Shown here piece after piece: positions 1 to 11,422 of a stretch of DNA of 64,000 bases. The notes under the pieces were generated by a model. The model worked only from the letters and a program-made list of their open reading frames with translations, did not search any database and was not told the origin of the DNA. Position 1 is the stretch's first letter, and every line of letters starts with the position of its first letter. Location: assembly GCF_026229185.1 (NCBI RefSeq), contig NZ_JAGGJA010000001.1, forward strand, positions 590,739-654,738, in the 5' to 3' direction. The translations under genes were made by a program, and so were the position numbers. This DNA is from Fodinibius salsisoli (GTDB taxonomy: Bacteria; Bacteroidota; Rhodothermia; Balneolales; Balneolaceae).

Positions 1-40
1 GCGATACGCTATGACTAAGGAGGTCCGCGGCCCGCAAAAA

Positions 41-69
41 GGGGATGGACAAATGAATTGTCCACCCCC
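41..69. other. 12-bp hairpin near the left edge
   Basis: A stem of 12 pairs (41-52 with 58-69) has one A/C mismatch and a 5-nt loop. No U-run follows on either strand, so it is not a standard intrinsic terminator. It is the only structure seen in the first 140 bases; the rest of that stretch shows no gene that can be supported. Confidence 0.5.
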
Positions 70-140
70 GGAGGATTTTATGAAGCTACTCATTTGAGAT
101 ATAGGGTCTCAATCCTTACTTCTATAACTTAAAGCGGGGG

Positions 141-596
141 TCAGTTATTGTCTTTTTGAACACCAATTTTTTTACATATAGATGCCAGCTGCTCTAACTC
201 CTTATCCGAGAGGGAAGAAAATTCTCCCATTATTTTTTGTAGGTGCTTTGGGAAATATGATTTGATGAGTTTTTCTCCCTCATCAGTCAGATGTATGAGT
301 ACCGAACGGCGATCTTCAGGATTGGGATGCCGTTCCACCCAGCCGCTTTTTTCCAGGTTATCGATAACGAGGGTAATATTGCCACCACTTTTGAGTAGCT
401 TTTCAGCCAGCGACTTTTGGTTGAGAGGTCCCAAATGGAGCAGAGCCTCTAACACCCCAAACTGACTAACGGTTAGATCCTGTTCTGCGAGATGGCGATT
501 TAAGCGATTATTAATCGATTCGGATGCACGCATTAACTTTATAAATGCGTTTAAAGTGCGGACCTCAGAATTACTACCTTTATAATGCGTCCCCAT
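141..596 (-). CDS. MarR-family transcriptional regulator
   Basis: This 151-aa protein has the size and layout of the MarR family, dimeric winged-helix repressors that often respond to small phenolic or oxidant ligands. The winged helix spans roughly residues 35-105, with the family wing signature around D95-R96-R97 followed by a conserved L-T-x-E-G stretch. Helical ends at both termini would form the dimer interface. It is transcribed alone and no ligand or target can be read from the context. The family call is firm; the specific role is unknown. Confidence 0.9.
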   Translation of the reverse strand: MGTHYKGSNSEVRTLNAFIKLMRASESINNRLNRHLAEQDLTVSQFGVLEALLHLGPLNQKSLAEKLLKSGGNITLVIDNLEKSGWVERHPNPEDRRSVLIHLTDEGEKLIKSYFPKHLQKIMGEFSSLSDKELEQLASICKKIGVQKDNN

Positions 597-659
597 TATG
601 TGCTAATTTTTTTCGTGGATTTTATAAAGGCTTAATATACAATTTTGTACGCAAAGCCA

Positions 660-1427
660 TTAAATGTTATATGTAATAGAAACAGGGGCGTGATCAGAGA
701 GATCCCACTCCATTTCTATAACAGCCTCTTGGGCGGCTTGCAGCAGGCCGGGGCCCGTCATATGGTAGTCAATGCGCCATCCTTTGTTCCGGTCTTTAGA
801 AGCCGCGCGGTAACTCCACCAGCTGTAAAGTTCCGGTTCGCCTTGGTGCAGGTGACGATAAACGTCCTCAAAGCCAGCATCCAATAAATCAGTAACCCAG
901 GCACGCTCTTCAGGTAAAAACCCGGAAGTGTTTTTGTTTCGCTTGGGGTTATGGATATCAATCGCTTTGTGACAAATGTTGAAATCGCCACAGAAGGCTA
1001 TCGGTTTTTCATCCTCAAGGTATTGCTGGGCAAAGGGTAGAAAGTGATCCAGAAATTTCATTTTTAAATTCTGCCGTTCATCTCCGGTAGTGCCACTCGG
1101 CGCGTAAATTGAGAACACAACCAGCTCTTCATACTCGGCCATGATAATGCGTCCTTCGTTGTCTATCCAATCTACACCGATGCCCTTTTCCACCTTTATC
1201 GGTTCTTTTTTTGATAGAATGCCAACGCCCGAGTATCCCTTCTTTTCGGCGGTATGGTAGGTACTGTGGTAATCCAAATTCTGGATGGGATTTGGCACTT
1301 GGTGTTCCATGGCCCGAAGCTCTTGCAGGCAGATAATATCAGGATCGCTTTGATCAATCCAGTCGGTAAAACCTCTGCGATGAGCCGCACGAATACCATT
1401 ACAGTTTAACGATGAAATCTTGAGCAT
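660..1427 (-). CDS. xthA: Exodeoxyribonuclease III (AP endonuclease)
   Basis: A 255-aa enzyme of the exonuclease III / exodeoxyribonuclease family, which cleaves at abasic sites in base-excision repair and degrades 3' ends of duplex DNA. The N-terminus has the typical S-L-N-x-N-G-I-R strand. E36 lies in the metal-binding L-Q-E motif, a G-D-F-N motif sits mid-protein, and the C-terminal S-D-H motif (D245-H246) provides the catalytic histidine. The length is normal. It lies downstream of tyrS on the same strand, separated by an inverted repeat. Confidence 0.95.
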   Translation of the reverse strand: MLKISSLNCNGIRAAHRRGFTDWIDQSDPDIICLQELRAMEHQVPNPIQNLDYHSTYHTAEKKGYSGVGILSKKEPIKVEKGIGVDWIDNEGRIIMAEYEELVVFSIYAPSGTTGDERQNLKMKFLDHFLPFAQQYLEDEKPIAFCGDFNICHKAIDIHNPKRNKNTSGFLPEERAWVTDLLDAGFEDVYRHLHQGEPELYSWWSYRAASKDRNKGWRIDYHMTGPGLLQAAQEAVIEMEWDLSDHAPVSITYNI

Positions 1428-1446
1428 GGGATGATGTTTTGAGTGG

Positions 1447-1500
1447 TGAGCTGCGAGTCTTGAGTCTTTCTATTCTTCTGAACTCAAGACTCACTGCTCA
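1447..1500. other. Intergenic inverted repeat between tyrS and xthA
   Basis: A perfect 11-bp inverted repeat (1455-1465 with 1482-1492) is extended by a further imperfect 8 bp on each side, giving a long hairpin. There is no U-run. It could attenuate tyrS transcription or stabilise its 3' end, or be a copy of a dispersed palindromic repeat. Confidence 0.5.
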
Positions 1501-1507
1501 TAACTAT

Positions 1508-2722
1508 TTATTTGCCCTTCACAATAGCAAAGTTACGTTTACCGACTTTAAGGGTAAATTCCGTGCTGGTTTCGAAGGTCACGCTATAGCCTTTATCGGA
1601 AATTTTTTCATCATCAATAGAGATACCGCCTTGCTTAATCAGGCGCTTGGTTTCCCCATTGCTGGAGGTGAATTCCGCATCAGAAACAATATCCAGTAAT
1701 CGGACCTCCGTGCCCGCTTCATACTCAAGTGTTGGAGCATCATCCGGAATAGCATTGCCAACGACCGTTTTTTCGAAATGATCACGAGCGGCCTTAGCTT
1801 TTTCTTCTCCGTGGTACATACGAGTTATGACCAGCGCCAGTTCGTGCTTGGTATTGCGTGGATCTTCTTGCGCTTTCTTCTTGAGGCTGGGTAACTCGTC
1901 TACATCTACATCCGAAAGAAGTTCAAACCAGGAATAGATCAGATCATCCGGAATAGACAGAACCTTGCCATACATATCATTAGCTTCTTCCGTAATGCCG
2001 ATATAGTTGTCATAGGATTTTGACATTTTCTGGGTGCCGTCGGTGCCAACCAGCAATGGCATCATTAAGGCTATTTGAGGTTCCTGTCCATCATCTTTCT
2101 GTAGTTGACGCCCCACCAGCAGGTTAAACTTCTGGTCAGTCCCTCCAAGCTCAACATCCGACTCTAAATGGACGGAATCTTGTCCCTGTGCCAGGGGATA
2201 GAGAAACTCGTGCAGCGAAATGGGCTCATTGTTTTCAAATCGCTTGGAGAAGTCGTCACGTTCAATCATCTGGGCAACCGTCAGCTTTGAAGAAAGTTTA
2301 ATGACATCCTCAAAATCCATCGTACCGAGCCATTCGGAATTGTAGACAATTGTGGTCTGCGATTCATCCAGAATCTGGGTAGCCTGATCTAAATAGGTGG
2401 AAGCATTTTCCTGGATCTCTTCGCGGCTAAGGGCAGGACGTGTTTTATTACGTCCCGTGGGATCGCCGATGAGGGCCGTAAAGTCTCCAATAATGAGGAT
2501 AGCTTCATGGCCCAAATCCTGAAATTGCCGGAGTTTACGAAGAATAACAGAGTGTCCTAAGTGCAGGTCGGGCCGGGTGGGATCGCAGCCCAGTTTTATT
2601 TTCAGGGGACGATCTTCTTCTTTGGATTTTTTTAGTTTTTCTACAAGCTCATCTTCCGGTACAATTTCGACTGTACCTCTTTTAATGATTTCAAGTTGCT
2701 CATCAACAGGTAAAAATGACAT
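1508..2722 (-). CDS. tyrS: Tyrosine-tRNA ligase
   Basis: This 404-aa class I aminoacyl-tRNA synthetase charges tRNA-Tyr. The signature HLGHS lies at residues 54-58 and KMSKS at 232-236. The C-terminal 60-70 residues (R-L-I-K-Q-G-G-I-S-I region) form an S4-like RNA-binding domain, as expected for TyrRS. The length fits the roughly 400-aa form of the family. It follows the cvpA-like gene by 12 bases on the same strand, so co-transcription is likely. Confidence 0.97.
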   Translation of the reverse strand: MSFLPVDEQLEIIKRGTVEIVPEDELVEKLKKSKEEDRPLKIKLGCDPTRPDLHLGHSVILRKLRQFQDLGHEAILIIGDFTALIGDPTGRNKTRPALSREEIQENASTYLDQATQILDESQTTIVYNSEWLGTMDFEDVIKLSSKLTVAQMIERDDFSKRFENNEPISLHEFLYPLAQGQDSVHLESDVELGGTDQKFNLLVGRQLQKDDGQEPQIALMMPLLVGTDGTQKMSKSYDNYIGITEEANDMYGKVLSIPDDLIYSWFELLSDVDVDELPSLKKKAQEDPRNTKHELALVITRMYHGEEKAKAARDHFEKTVVGNAIPDDAPTLEYEAGTEVRLLDIVSDAEFTSSNGETKRLIKQGGISIDDEKISDKGYSVTFETSTEFTLKVGKRNFAIVKGK

Positions 2723-2734
2723 AGAGAATAAATA

Positions 2735-3292
2735 TTATGGTTCTAAAAAAGGGAAATTGGGAATAGGGTTATGGTTCTCAAAGCTTTTTTGAATGGTTTT
2801 AACAAAGTCTTCTGCACCGGGATAGATCGTGGCTACCGTATCATAGGCCCAGGGCGCAAGATAGATAACATGAGGATAAGAGATCGACTCATTCCGGCTT
2901 TGCTCTGAGGGAATATTAAAGCCAGCCACAACTAAAAGCAGCGCGCTAATGATGATACCACATTTTAGTGCTCCAAAGGCCATGCCCGCAATACGATTAA
3001 TAATGTTAAGATGAATCGTTTCCAGAACTTTCTGGGCAAGATGGGCTATTACATTCACAATAATGAGCGTACCAATAAAGATAAGCAGAGCTGCTACAAA
3101 AGGAACATAGCTTGCATTGGCCTCGAAAAAGGGTTGGATATAATCACTGGCCACATCCATGTAGTGGAATGTCAGGAAGACGGCCAATATAATACCAATG
3201 ATGCTGAGTACTTCACGAATGAGACCATTTCTGAATCCCCGATAGCCGAAAAAGGCAATAGGTAGTAATATCAGAAAATCCAGAATATTCAT
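2735..3292 (-). CDS. CvpA-family membrane protein
   Basis: A 185-aa integral membrane protein with the CvpA-family N-terminus (N-x-L-D-F-L-I-L-L-P, then G-Y-R-G-F-R-N-G-L-I-R-E). Four hydrophobic segments are visible at about residues 3-20, 27-45, 62-85 and 105-125, followed by a soluble tail. CvpA proteins are linked to envelope stress tolerance and colicin V production; the biochemical role is unsettled. It sits between the yqeY-like gene and tyrS in a tightly packed minus-strand run. Confidence 0.85.
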   Translation of the reverse strand: MNILDFLILLPIAFFGYRGFRNGLIREVLSIIGIILAVFLTFHYMDVASDYIQPFFEANASYVPFVAALLIFIGTLIIVNVIAHLAQKVLETIHLNIINRIAGMAFGALKCGIIISALLLVVAGFNIPSEQSRNESISYPHVIYLAPWAYDTVATIYPGAEDFVKTIQKSFENHNPIPNFPFLEP

Positions 3293-3304
3293 GCTACATT
3301 ATGG

Positions 3305-3760
3305 TCAGGAGAGTTCCTCTTTTACTACCTTGCTGACGACCGAGCCTTCCGCTTTGCCTTTAAGCTCTTGCATCATGGCACCCATTACCTTACCCATATC
3401 GGCCATATTTTCGGCTCCCAGCTGATCTATTTTTTCACGGGCGATATCGCGCACCTCTTCTTCCGAAAGCATTTCCGGGAGGTAGGAGTTGATAATCTCA
3501 AGCTCGTCTTTTTCTGATTGTGCCAGGTCATCACGACCGCCTTTTTCAAACTGCTCTATCGACTCTTTGCGTTGTTTGGCTGCTTTCATCAATACTTCAA
3601 TGACCTGCTCATCCGAAAGGGTTGCTTCCCCTTCTTTGCGTTCGCTGATTTCCCGTTCCAGCAGACTGGATTTAAGTGACCGTAATACACGCAGGCGATC
3701 TTGGTCTTTATTCTTCATAGCCTGCTTCAGATCAGCCATTATTTGATCTTTAAGTGCCAT
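3305..3760 (-). CDS. YqeY/GatB-domain protein
   Basis: The 151-aa product matches the YqeY family: a helical N-terminal half and a C-terminal GatB/YqeY tail domain that in GatB contacts tRNA. The M-G-K-V-M-G and E-G-S-V-V-S-K-V-V motifs near the C-terminus are characteristic. I chose the ATG at 3758-3760 because family members begin M-x-L-K-D-x-I; an open extension upstream to 3805 adds 15 residues unlike the family. Its function is unknown, possibly tRNA amidotransferase-related. Confidence 0.88.
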   Translation of the reverse strand: MALKDQIMADLKQAMKNKDQDRLRVLRSLKSSLLEREISERKEGEATLSDEQVIEVLMKAAKQRKESIEQFEKGGRDDLAQSEKDELEIINSYLPEMLSEEEVRDIAREKIDQLGAENMADMGKVMGAMMQELKGKAEGSVVSKVVKEELS

Positions 3761-3812
3761 AATATCAGAGTGATAAAGTTGAAAATAGTAGGAAACCTGC
3801 TTCATCAGGCAT

Positions 3813-3852
3813 AAAAAAAGGTTCCATCCGCTTTAACGAATGCAACCTCCTT
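3813..3852 (-). terminator. Intrinsic terminator of the ribosomal-protein cluster
   Basis: On the minus strand a stem with one bulge and one G/G mismatch (3818-3830 pairing with 3837-3852) is followed directly by about seven U residues (complement of 3813-3819). It lies just after the DUF4295 stop codon and before the yqeY-like gene. Confidence 0.75.
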
Positions 3853-3870
3853 AGCAAATAAGAATAGTCG

Positions 3871-4038
3871 TTATTCTTTATTTGCTTTGATAAAATCTTG
3901 CACTTCGTCTTGCTCAATGATTGCTTCCTTATAGCCATACTTATTGTTGGCTGTCTTTTTAGCAACAATCACCTTAGCCATGCGTCGGTCCGCACTTTTT
4001 TCAGAACCTCCGGTACCAAATGTTTGTTTCTTTGCCAT
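3871..4038 (-). CDS. DUF4295 small basic protein
   Basis: A 55-aa lysine-rich protein beginning M-A-K-K-Q. Its size, basic composition and position directly after rpmG match the DUF4295 family, which is restricted to Bacteroidota and relatives and usually accompanies rpmB-rpmG. A ribosome-associated role is inferred from position only. The start is 12 bases after the rpmG stop codon, and a terminator follows the gene. Confidence 0.85.
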   Translation of the reverse strand: MAKKQTFGTGGSEKSADRRMAKVIVAKKTANNKYGYKEAIIEQDEVQDFIKANKE

Positions 4039-4050
4039 AATGCTAAATGA

Positions 4051-4218
4051 TTACGATTTAATTTCTTTGTGAACAGTATGCTTACGAAGAACCGGATTGT
4101 ATTTTTTCAACTCGATACGATCTGGATTGTTGCGACGATTTTTCGTCGTAACATAGCGAGAAGAACCCGGCTTCTCTGTGCATTCTAAAATTACTTGTAC
4201 TCTGTTTCCTTTTGCCAT
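4051..4218 (-). CDS. rpmG: 50S ribosomal protein L33
   Basis: A 55-aa protein with the L33 pattern ([14 protein letters not shown] ... [19 protein letters not shown]). Only one cysteine (C13) is present, so this is the zinc-independent form lacking the paired C-x-x-C motifs. It lies four bases after rpmB and is part of the rpmB-rpmG-DUF4295 operon. Confidence 0.95.
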   Translation of the reverse strand: MAKGNRVQVILECTEKPGSSRYVTTKNRRNNPDRIELKKYNPVLRKHTVHKEIKS

Positions 4219-4222
4219 AATG

Positions 4223-4468
4223 CTATACGTCTTTTAAAAGAGTTCCTTTTTTTCTGGCTTCTTTTAAAACGGCACTAATACCTTTCTTGTTAATAGTGCG
4301 AAGCGTTTTTGCAGAAACCTTTAATGTTACCCATTTATCTTCTTCGGGCACGTAGAACCGCTTCTTCTGCAGATTTTGCTGAAACTTATGCTTCGTTTTG
4401 TTATTTGACTTTGAAGAGCGATAACCATTCTGCGCCCCTTTGCCAGTTATATCATCTTTGCGTGCCAT
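4223..4468 (-). CDS. rpmB: 50S ribosomal protein L28
   Basis: An 81-aa basic protein with the L28 layout: the N-terminal D-I-T-G-K-G motif, a basic central loop, and the [13 protein letters not shown] stretch. It is first in the rpmB-rpmG-DUF4295 operon and divergent from gyrB; the 287-bp gap should hold promoters for both directions. Confidence 0.95.
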   Translation of the reverse strand: MARKDDITGKGAQNGYRSSKSNNKTKHKFQQNLQKKRFYVPEEDKWVTLKVSAKTLRTINKKGISAVLKEARKKGTLLKDV

Positions 4469-4612
4469 GTCCTAAATAAACTCATTGTTTACATTTCGTA
4501 GATAGACAAGGAAGATAGGCTTATATGAAAAAAATATCAATGTTTCTTTTAAAGTTAAAAAATTAACATATTTGTGGCTTTAAAATTCAAGTAAAAGACG
4601 CAAAAAACAGAA

Positions 4613-4644
4613 CCCGCAACTATAGCTTAAATTAGATTTGCGGG
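4613..4644. other. Inverted repeat upstream of gyrB
   Basis: A 7-bp perfect stem (4613-4619 with 4638-4644) with an 18-nt loop lies about 110 bases before the gyrB start. It could be an element of the gyrB leader; no function can be assigned. Confidence 0.35.
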
Positions 4645-4734
4645 CAGATCTCCACATATGGCAATAACGGGCATTGCTCGCTTTGATTTTGCCTATTTAT
4701 ACACTATTTTCAGGCGTCTTCATCATTATTTTAA

Positions 4735-6690
<1,956 letters not shown>

Positions 6691-6750
6691 GCATTATTGG
6701 CAACCTGATCTCATAAATTTTACTTACAACTGATTTAGAAGAACGTTTAC

Positions 6751-9207
6751 ATGGCTCGAGAAAAAATTGTACCTGTTTCTATTGAAGATGAGATGCAATC
6801 GGCCTATATCGACTACTCGATGTCGGTTATTGTATCTCGTGCCCTGCCCGATGTACGGGATGGCTTAAAGCCTGTTCACCGGCGTATTCTTTACGGAATG
6901 AGTGAACTGGGTATGACCCATAACAGAAATTATAAGAAGAGTGCCCGTATTGTTGGTGAAGTGCTGGGTAAGTACCACCCGCATGGCGACTCGGCCGTCT
7001 ATGATTCCATCGTCCGGATGGTTCAGGACTTTTCTCTCCGTTATCCATTGGTTGATGGACAGGGGAACTTCGGTTCTATTGACGGTGATAGCGCGGCGGC
7101 TATGCGTTATACGGAAGTCCGCATGGAGCGCATTGCCGAAGAGATGCTCACCGACCTTAACAAGGATACGGTTGATCATCAGTATAACTTTGATGATACG
7201 CTCCAGGAGCCTACGGTGCTGCCAGGCATGCTGCCGAATATGCTACTTAACGGTGCTTCCGGTATTGCGGTAGGGATGGCCACTAATATGGCGCCTCATA
7301 ATATTACGGAAACCATTGACGGTATTGTCGCTTATATCGATAATCCGGATATTGAATGCAAGGAACTGATGGAGCATATTTCAGCTCCTGACTTCCCCAC
7401 CGGCGGTATTATTTATGGCTATGGCGGCGTTAAGGAAGCGTACGAAACAGGCCGTGGCAAGATTACCTTGCGTGCCCGATGCACAACGGAAGAGTTGCGC
7501 CGTGGACGGGAACAGATTGTCATTACCGAAATTCCCTACCAGGTCAACAAAACGACGCTGGTTAAGAAAATTGCTCGTCACGTTGAAAACGAGAAAATTG
7601 AGGATATCTCTGAAATCCGGGATGAATCCGACCGTGAGGGTATGCGTATCGTAGTGGTGCTGAAGCGAAGTGCTAATACAGGTATTGTGCTTAATCAGCT
7701 GTATAAGTATACGCAGATGCAGACTACCTTCGGCGTTATTAGCCTTGCATTGGTGAAGGGTCGTCCTAAGGTAATGCCGCTCAAGGAGTTAATATATCAC
7801 TATGTTGAGCATCGCATCGAAATTATTATCCGCCGAACGTTGTATGATCTTGACCAGGCGGAAGCACGAGCTCATATTTTAGAGGGGCTTAAAATTGCTC
7901 TTGATGATCTGGATGAGGTCATTAGAACCATTCGAGCTTCGGACAGCCCGAAGGAAGCAAACAAAGCGTTACGCCGCAAATTTGCACTCACGGATATCCA
8001 GGCGAAAGCTATTTTGGATATGCGTCTGCAGAAGCTTACAGGACTCGAACGTGATAAAGTTGAGCTGGAATATGCAGAAATTGCCGATCAAATTGCCGAT
8101 TTCCGGGATATTTTGTCTAATCGAGATAGACAGACGTCTATCATTAAGGAAGAACTGCTGGATATTCAGGACCGATATGGAGACCAGCGACGTACCGAAA
8201 TCATCCACTCTGCTGAGGACTTCAGCGTAGAAGATATGATTGCGGATGAAGATGTTGTTGTTACGATAAACAACAAAGGATTTATTAAACGTATGCCGCT
8301 CAGTGGGTATCGCCGACAGAAGCGCGGTGGAAAAGGAATGAAAGGCACCACCACAAAAGATGACGAATACGTAGAACATCTCTTTGTAGCGACGAACCAT
8401 AATTACATTCTGTTCTTTACCGAAAAAGGGCAGTGTTACTGGTTAAAAGTGTATGAAATTCCAGAAGGGTCCCGACTTGCACGTGGCCGGGCAATTGTCA
8501 ACCTGATCAATATCGACAAAGATGATGCGATAAAAACCTTCGTTCCAGTAGAAACACTGGATGACGAAGAGTATATCAATAATCATTACATCATGATGTC
8601 TACACGTGAAGGAAAGGTTAAGAAGACAACGTTAGAAGCATACAGCCGTCCGCGAAGTAATGGTATTATTGGTATTAACATAAATGATGATGATGCCTTA
8701 TTAGAAGCATCACTGACAGATGGTGATAGTACAGTTGTTCTGGCTAATCGTAAAGGACGTGCTATCCGCTTCCATGAAGACGAAGTACGAGACATGGGGC
8801 GTAATACTTCTGGAGTGAAGGGCATGAGTCTGGGTAAGGATAATGAACTGGTTGATATGGTTGTGATTAAAAACACCCATGAAGCTACCGTTCTGGCCAT
8901 TTCTGAAAACGGATATGGTAAACGATCCTTGGTTGAAGATTACCGAGAACAAAGCCGTGGTGGAAAAGGAGTTATTACGCTAAAGGTGACGGGTAAAACC
9001 GGGGAGCTTATCGCTCTTAAAGAAGTTTCGGATAAGGATGATCTGATGCTTATCACCGAAAGTGGTAAAGTAATCCGCATGAATTGTGGAGATATCCGGA
9101 CGATGGGACGTAACACACAGGGTGTGCGTATTATGCGTCTCGATTCGGACGGTAAAATTGCGGCCATCACTCGTGTGGTAAACGAAGAGGATGATGCAAC
9201 TGTCTAA
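6751..9207 (+). CDS. gyrA: DNA gyrase subunit A
   Basis: The 818-aa subunit that cleaves and rejoins DNA. The catalytic tyrosine is Y120 in the A-A-A-M-R-Y-T context. The quinolone-resistance region is wild type in key positions (S81 and D85, matching E. coli S83/D87). A GyrA-box-like Q-K-R-G-G-K-G and a second R-G-G-K-G repeat lie in the C-terminal beta-propeller. An acidic tail follows. It is directly downstream of gyrB and ends in an intrinsic terminator. Confidence 0.98.
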   Translation: MAREKIVPVSIEDEMQSAYIDYSMSVIVSRALPDVRDGLKPVHRRILYGMSELGMTHNRNYKKSARIVGEVLGKYHPHGDSAVYDSIVRMVQDFSLRYPLVDGQGNFGSIDGDSAAAMRYTEVRMERIAEEMLTDLNKDTVDHQYNFDDTLQEPTVLPGMLPNMLLNGASGIAVGMATNMAPHNITETIDGIVAYIDNPDIECKELMEHISAPDFPTGGIIYGYGGVKEAYETGRGKITLRARCTTEELRRGREQIVITEIPYQVNKTTLVKKIARHVENEKIEDISEIRDESDREGMRIVVVLKRSANTGIVLNQLYKYTQMQTTFGVISLALVKGRPKVMPLKELIYHYVEHRIEIIIRRTLYDLDQAEARAHILEGLKIALDDLDEVIRTIRASDSPKEANKALRRKFALTDIQAKAILDMRLQKLTGLERDKVELEYAEIADQIADFRDILSNRDRQTSIIKEELLDIQDRYGDQRRTEIIHSAEDFSVEDMIADEDVVVTINNKGFIKRMPLSGYRRQKRGGKGMKGTTTKDDEYVEHLFVATNHNYILFFTEKGQCYWLKVYEIPEGSRLARGRAIVNLINIDKDDAIKTFVPVETLDDEEYINNHYIMMSTREGKVKKTTLEAYSRPRSNGIIGININDDDALLEASLTDGDSTVVLANRKGRAIRFHEDEVRDMGRNTSGVKGMSLGKDNELVDMVVIKNTHEATVLAISENGYGKRSLVEDYREQSRGGKGVITLKVTGKTGELIALKEVSDKDDLMLITESGKVIRMNCGDIRTMGRNTQGVRIMRLDSDGKIAAITRVVNEEDDATV

Positions 9208-9232
9208 TTGATAAAGGACTACAAAAACCAAT

Positions 9233-9266
9233 AAATGCCCGGTGGACTAATTTCCATCGGGTATTT
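9233..9266 (+). terminator. Terminator after gyrA
   Basis: A 13-bp stem containing two G-U pairs (9233-9245 with 9254-9266) and an 8-nt loop is followed by a T-rich stretch on the plus strand. It sits between the convergent gyrA and ldh genes and may work in both directions. Confidence 0.75.
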
Positions 9267-9311
9267 GTGTTTTGTCTAAGTTCAGTATTTTCAATGAGAT
9301 AGAGGGTGTTT

Positions 9312-10262
9312 TTAATCCTGGATATCCATTCCTTTAAGTCTTTGTTGTAAAATAGCAGCCGATTTTTTAAGCCCCTTTATTTCCTTCGTATTCAGATCTG
9401 GTGACATAATGTGTTTAATTCCTTCTATTCCCAGGCTGGCGGGGAGACTCATGCATACATCTTCAATATCATACTGTCCATCGCAATAGACCGTAATGGG
9501 GATAACTGACTTTTCATCTTTCAATATTCCTTCAACAATGCGAGCGATAACGACACCAATGGCTGAATTGGTAAACCCTTTGCGTTTTATAATCTCATAT
9601 GCGGCATTTTTAGATTCTTCAAAAATACGGTTGAGGGCATCTTTATCATATGGTTTTCCTAAGAGGGTATTTTTGAGGATGGGTTTACCACCAATATTTG
9701 CCTGGCTCCAGATGGGAACTTCCGAATCCCCATGTTCTCCAAGGATATAGGCATGTACTGATCGGGGATCCACATCATAATAACGTCCAAGTAATGAACG
9801 AAAGCGGGCCGTATCTAAGAGGGTACCAGTACCAATGATACGTTTGGGGGCTCTGCTACTAATTTTTTGTGATACATAGGTTAGGATATCTACAGGATTG
9901 GTCGCAATGATGAGAATAGCCTGTGGAGCATATTTGTCTAAGTCGGAAATAATACTATCAAAAACTTCGGCATTTCTATTTAATAATTCCAGGCGAGACT
10001 CATCTGGACTTTTTTGACCAACACCCGCTGTAACCACAACAACCTGTGTTTCTTTAAGATCTTCGTATCCACCTGCCCTTACTTTTACATTTCCCACGAG
10101 TAGTTGGCCATGCATTAAATCCATGGCCTCTCCCTCAGCTCGTTCTTTATTCAGGTCAACTAATATAATTTCACTGGCAATACGTTGGTTAAACAGGGCA
10201 TAGGCTGCAGCGACACCAACGTTTCCGGTACCTACAATAGCAACAGATCTTTTTTGAATCAT
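9312..10262 (-). CDS. ldh: L-lactate dehydrogenase
   Basis: A 316-aa member of the LDH/MDH family. The NAD-binding motif G-T-G-N-V-G is at the N-terminus, the substrate-specificity loop reads V-G-Q-K-S-P-D-E-S-R, and the catalytic histidine lies in G-E-H-G-D-S-E. Glutamine at the specificity position indicates lactate/pyruvate; malate enzymes have arginine there. The gene begins two bases after the end of the WYL regulator, so they form an operon and the regulator may control it. Confidence 0.92.
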   Translation of the reverse strand: MIQKRSVAIVGTGNVGVAAAYALFNQRIASEIILVDLNKERAEGEAMDLMHGQLLVGNVKVRAGGYEDLKETQVVVVTAGVGQKSPDESRLELLNRNAEVFDSIISDLDKYAPQAILIIATNPVDILTYVSQKISSRAPKRIIGTGTLLDTARFRSLLGRYYDVDPRSVHAYILGEHGDSEVPIWSQANIGGKPILKNTLLGKPYDKDALNRIFEESKNAAYEIIKRKGFTNSAIGVVIARIVEGILKDEKSVIPITVYCDGQYDIEDVCMSLPASLGIEGIKHIMSPDLNTKEIKGLKKSAAILQQRLKGMDIQD

Positions 10263-10264
10263 AA

Positions 10265-11212
10265 TTAATTATTTCTTTCCAGCATTTTTTCTAAAATATT
10301 ATTTCTTTTTTCTACTAACAGTTCCGGACTAATGATTTTTGTGTTATCTGCAAACTGCAGAAGCCACTCATTGATAAAGTCCAGATTATTAAACTTGAAA
10401 GTGATCCTTACAAAATTAGGATTTTTGTCTTTTTCCTTAATTATTTTCGTCGGCAGATTCGCCCTGAACCGGCTTAAAGTATTTTTGTGTACATCTACCG
10501 TTATTTCGCGTGAAGATTCGTTAGATCGAAAAATAAGCCCTTCTATGTCGATTTTGCCATGTGGTACAAATTCTTTGTTTGAAATTGCCACATTTGACAT
10601 CCGGTCGAGCACAAAGTTTCGGATATCATCTCTTTTATGAGAATAACCAATAACATTCCAATGATCTTTATAGAAAACAATAATATAGGGGTCAATTTTT
10701 CGAGAGGAGGGGGACTCTTTGGACTTTGGTTGGTAGTCAAAAGTAATGGTTTTATTTTCAGCAATAGCATTACTTATCAAAAACCAGTTGCCGCCTTCTT
10801 TTTTTTCGGCTCCGAAATTCATATATGGATCAACAACTGTTCGTTTGTCTAATGATTCCATAAAGTCCAAAAGGTCATCCGGAACGACTTCCTTTATTTT
10901 AAGCTCTACCCCTTTTGCATCATTGATGAGCGTCTTGTCTACTTGTGATTTCACAAAATTAAGCCCGACAAGGATAGTTGCTAATTCTTTTGAAGTAAAC
11001 ATTAGGGGTGGAATTTTATATCCTCTCATAATGCCATACCCCTTATACTCATCCCAGGTTACAGGCACATTCATTTCAGACAGAGCATTAAAATCTCTAA
11101 ATACGGTCCGTCTGCTTATATCGAACTTTTCTGCTATGTCATTGACACTCAATCGATTAGTAGCTTGTTGAAGCATAAGAATGAGCTTCATTCGCCGCTC
11201 AGAACTGTTCAT
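10265..11212 (-). CDS. WYL-domain transcriptional regulator (DeoR-like HTH)
   Basis: A 315-aa regulator with an N-terminal winged helix (residues 1-60; F-D-I-S-R-R-T-V-F-R-D recognition helix) and a WYL ligand-sensing domain in the middle, where Y-K-D-H-W-N-V-I-G-Y matches the core strand. A C-terminal WCX-like tail follows. WYL domains sense nucleic acid or nucleotide ligands in other systems. It is immediately upstream of ldh, which suggests coupled expression; the actual ligand is unknown. Confidence 0.88.
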   Translation of the reverse strand: MNSSERRMKLILMLQQATNRLSVNDIAEKFDISRRTVFRDFNALSEMNVPVTWDEYKGYGIMRGYKIPPLMFTSKELATILVGLNFVKSQVDKTLINDAKGVELKIKEVVPDDLLDFMESLDKRTVVDPYMNFGAEKKEGGNWFLISNAIAENKTITFDYQPKSKESPSSRKIDPYIIVFYKDHWNVIGYSHKRDDIRNFVLDRMSNVAISNKEFVPHGKIDIEGLIFRSNESSREITVDVHKNTLSRFRANLPTKIIKEKDKNPNFVRITFKFNNLDFINEWLLQFADNTKIISPELLVEKRNNILEKMLERNN

Positions 11213-11422
11213 AGAAACTCGGGTTATGATTGGAAAGACTTTCGACTTAATATAAGCGAATTGAGGTTCTAATACAGCTTAAATAGAAGTGTTTTACTCT
11301 TATATTCAACGAGACTTTGACTTCAATATGCAGGTATAGATGCAGCGGGCCGGCTAAATTGAAGGTGTATAAAGAATGCTTTTTCTCTGAGGAAGGGGAG
11401 GGGATAGGATTACTATAGCCCT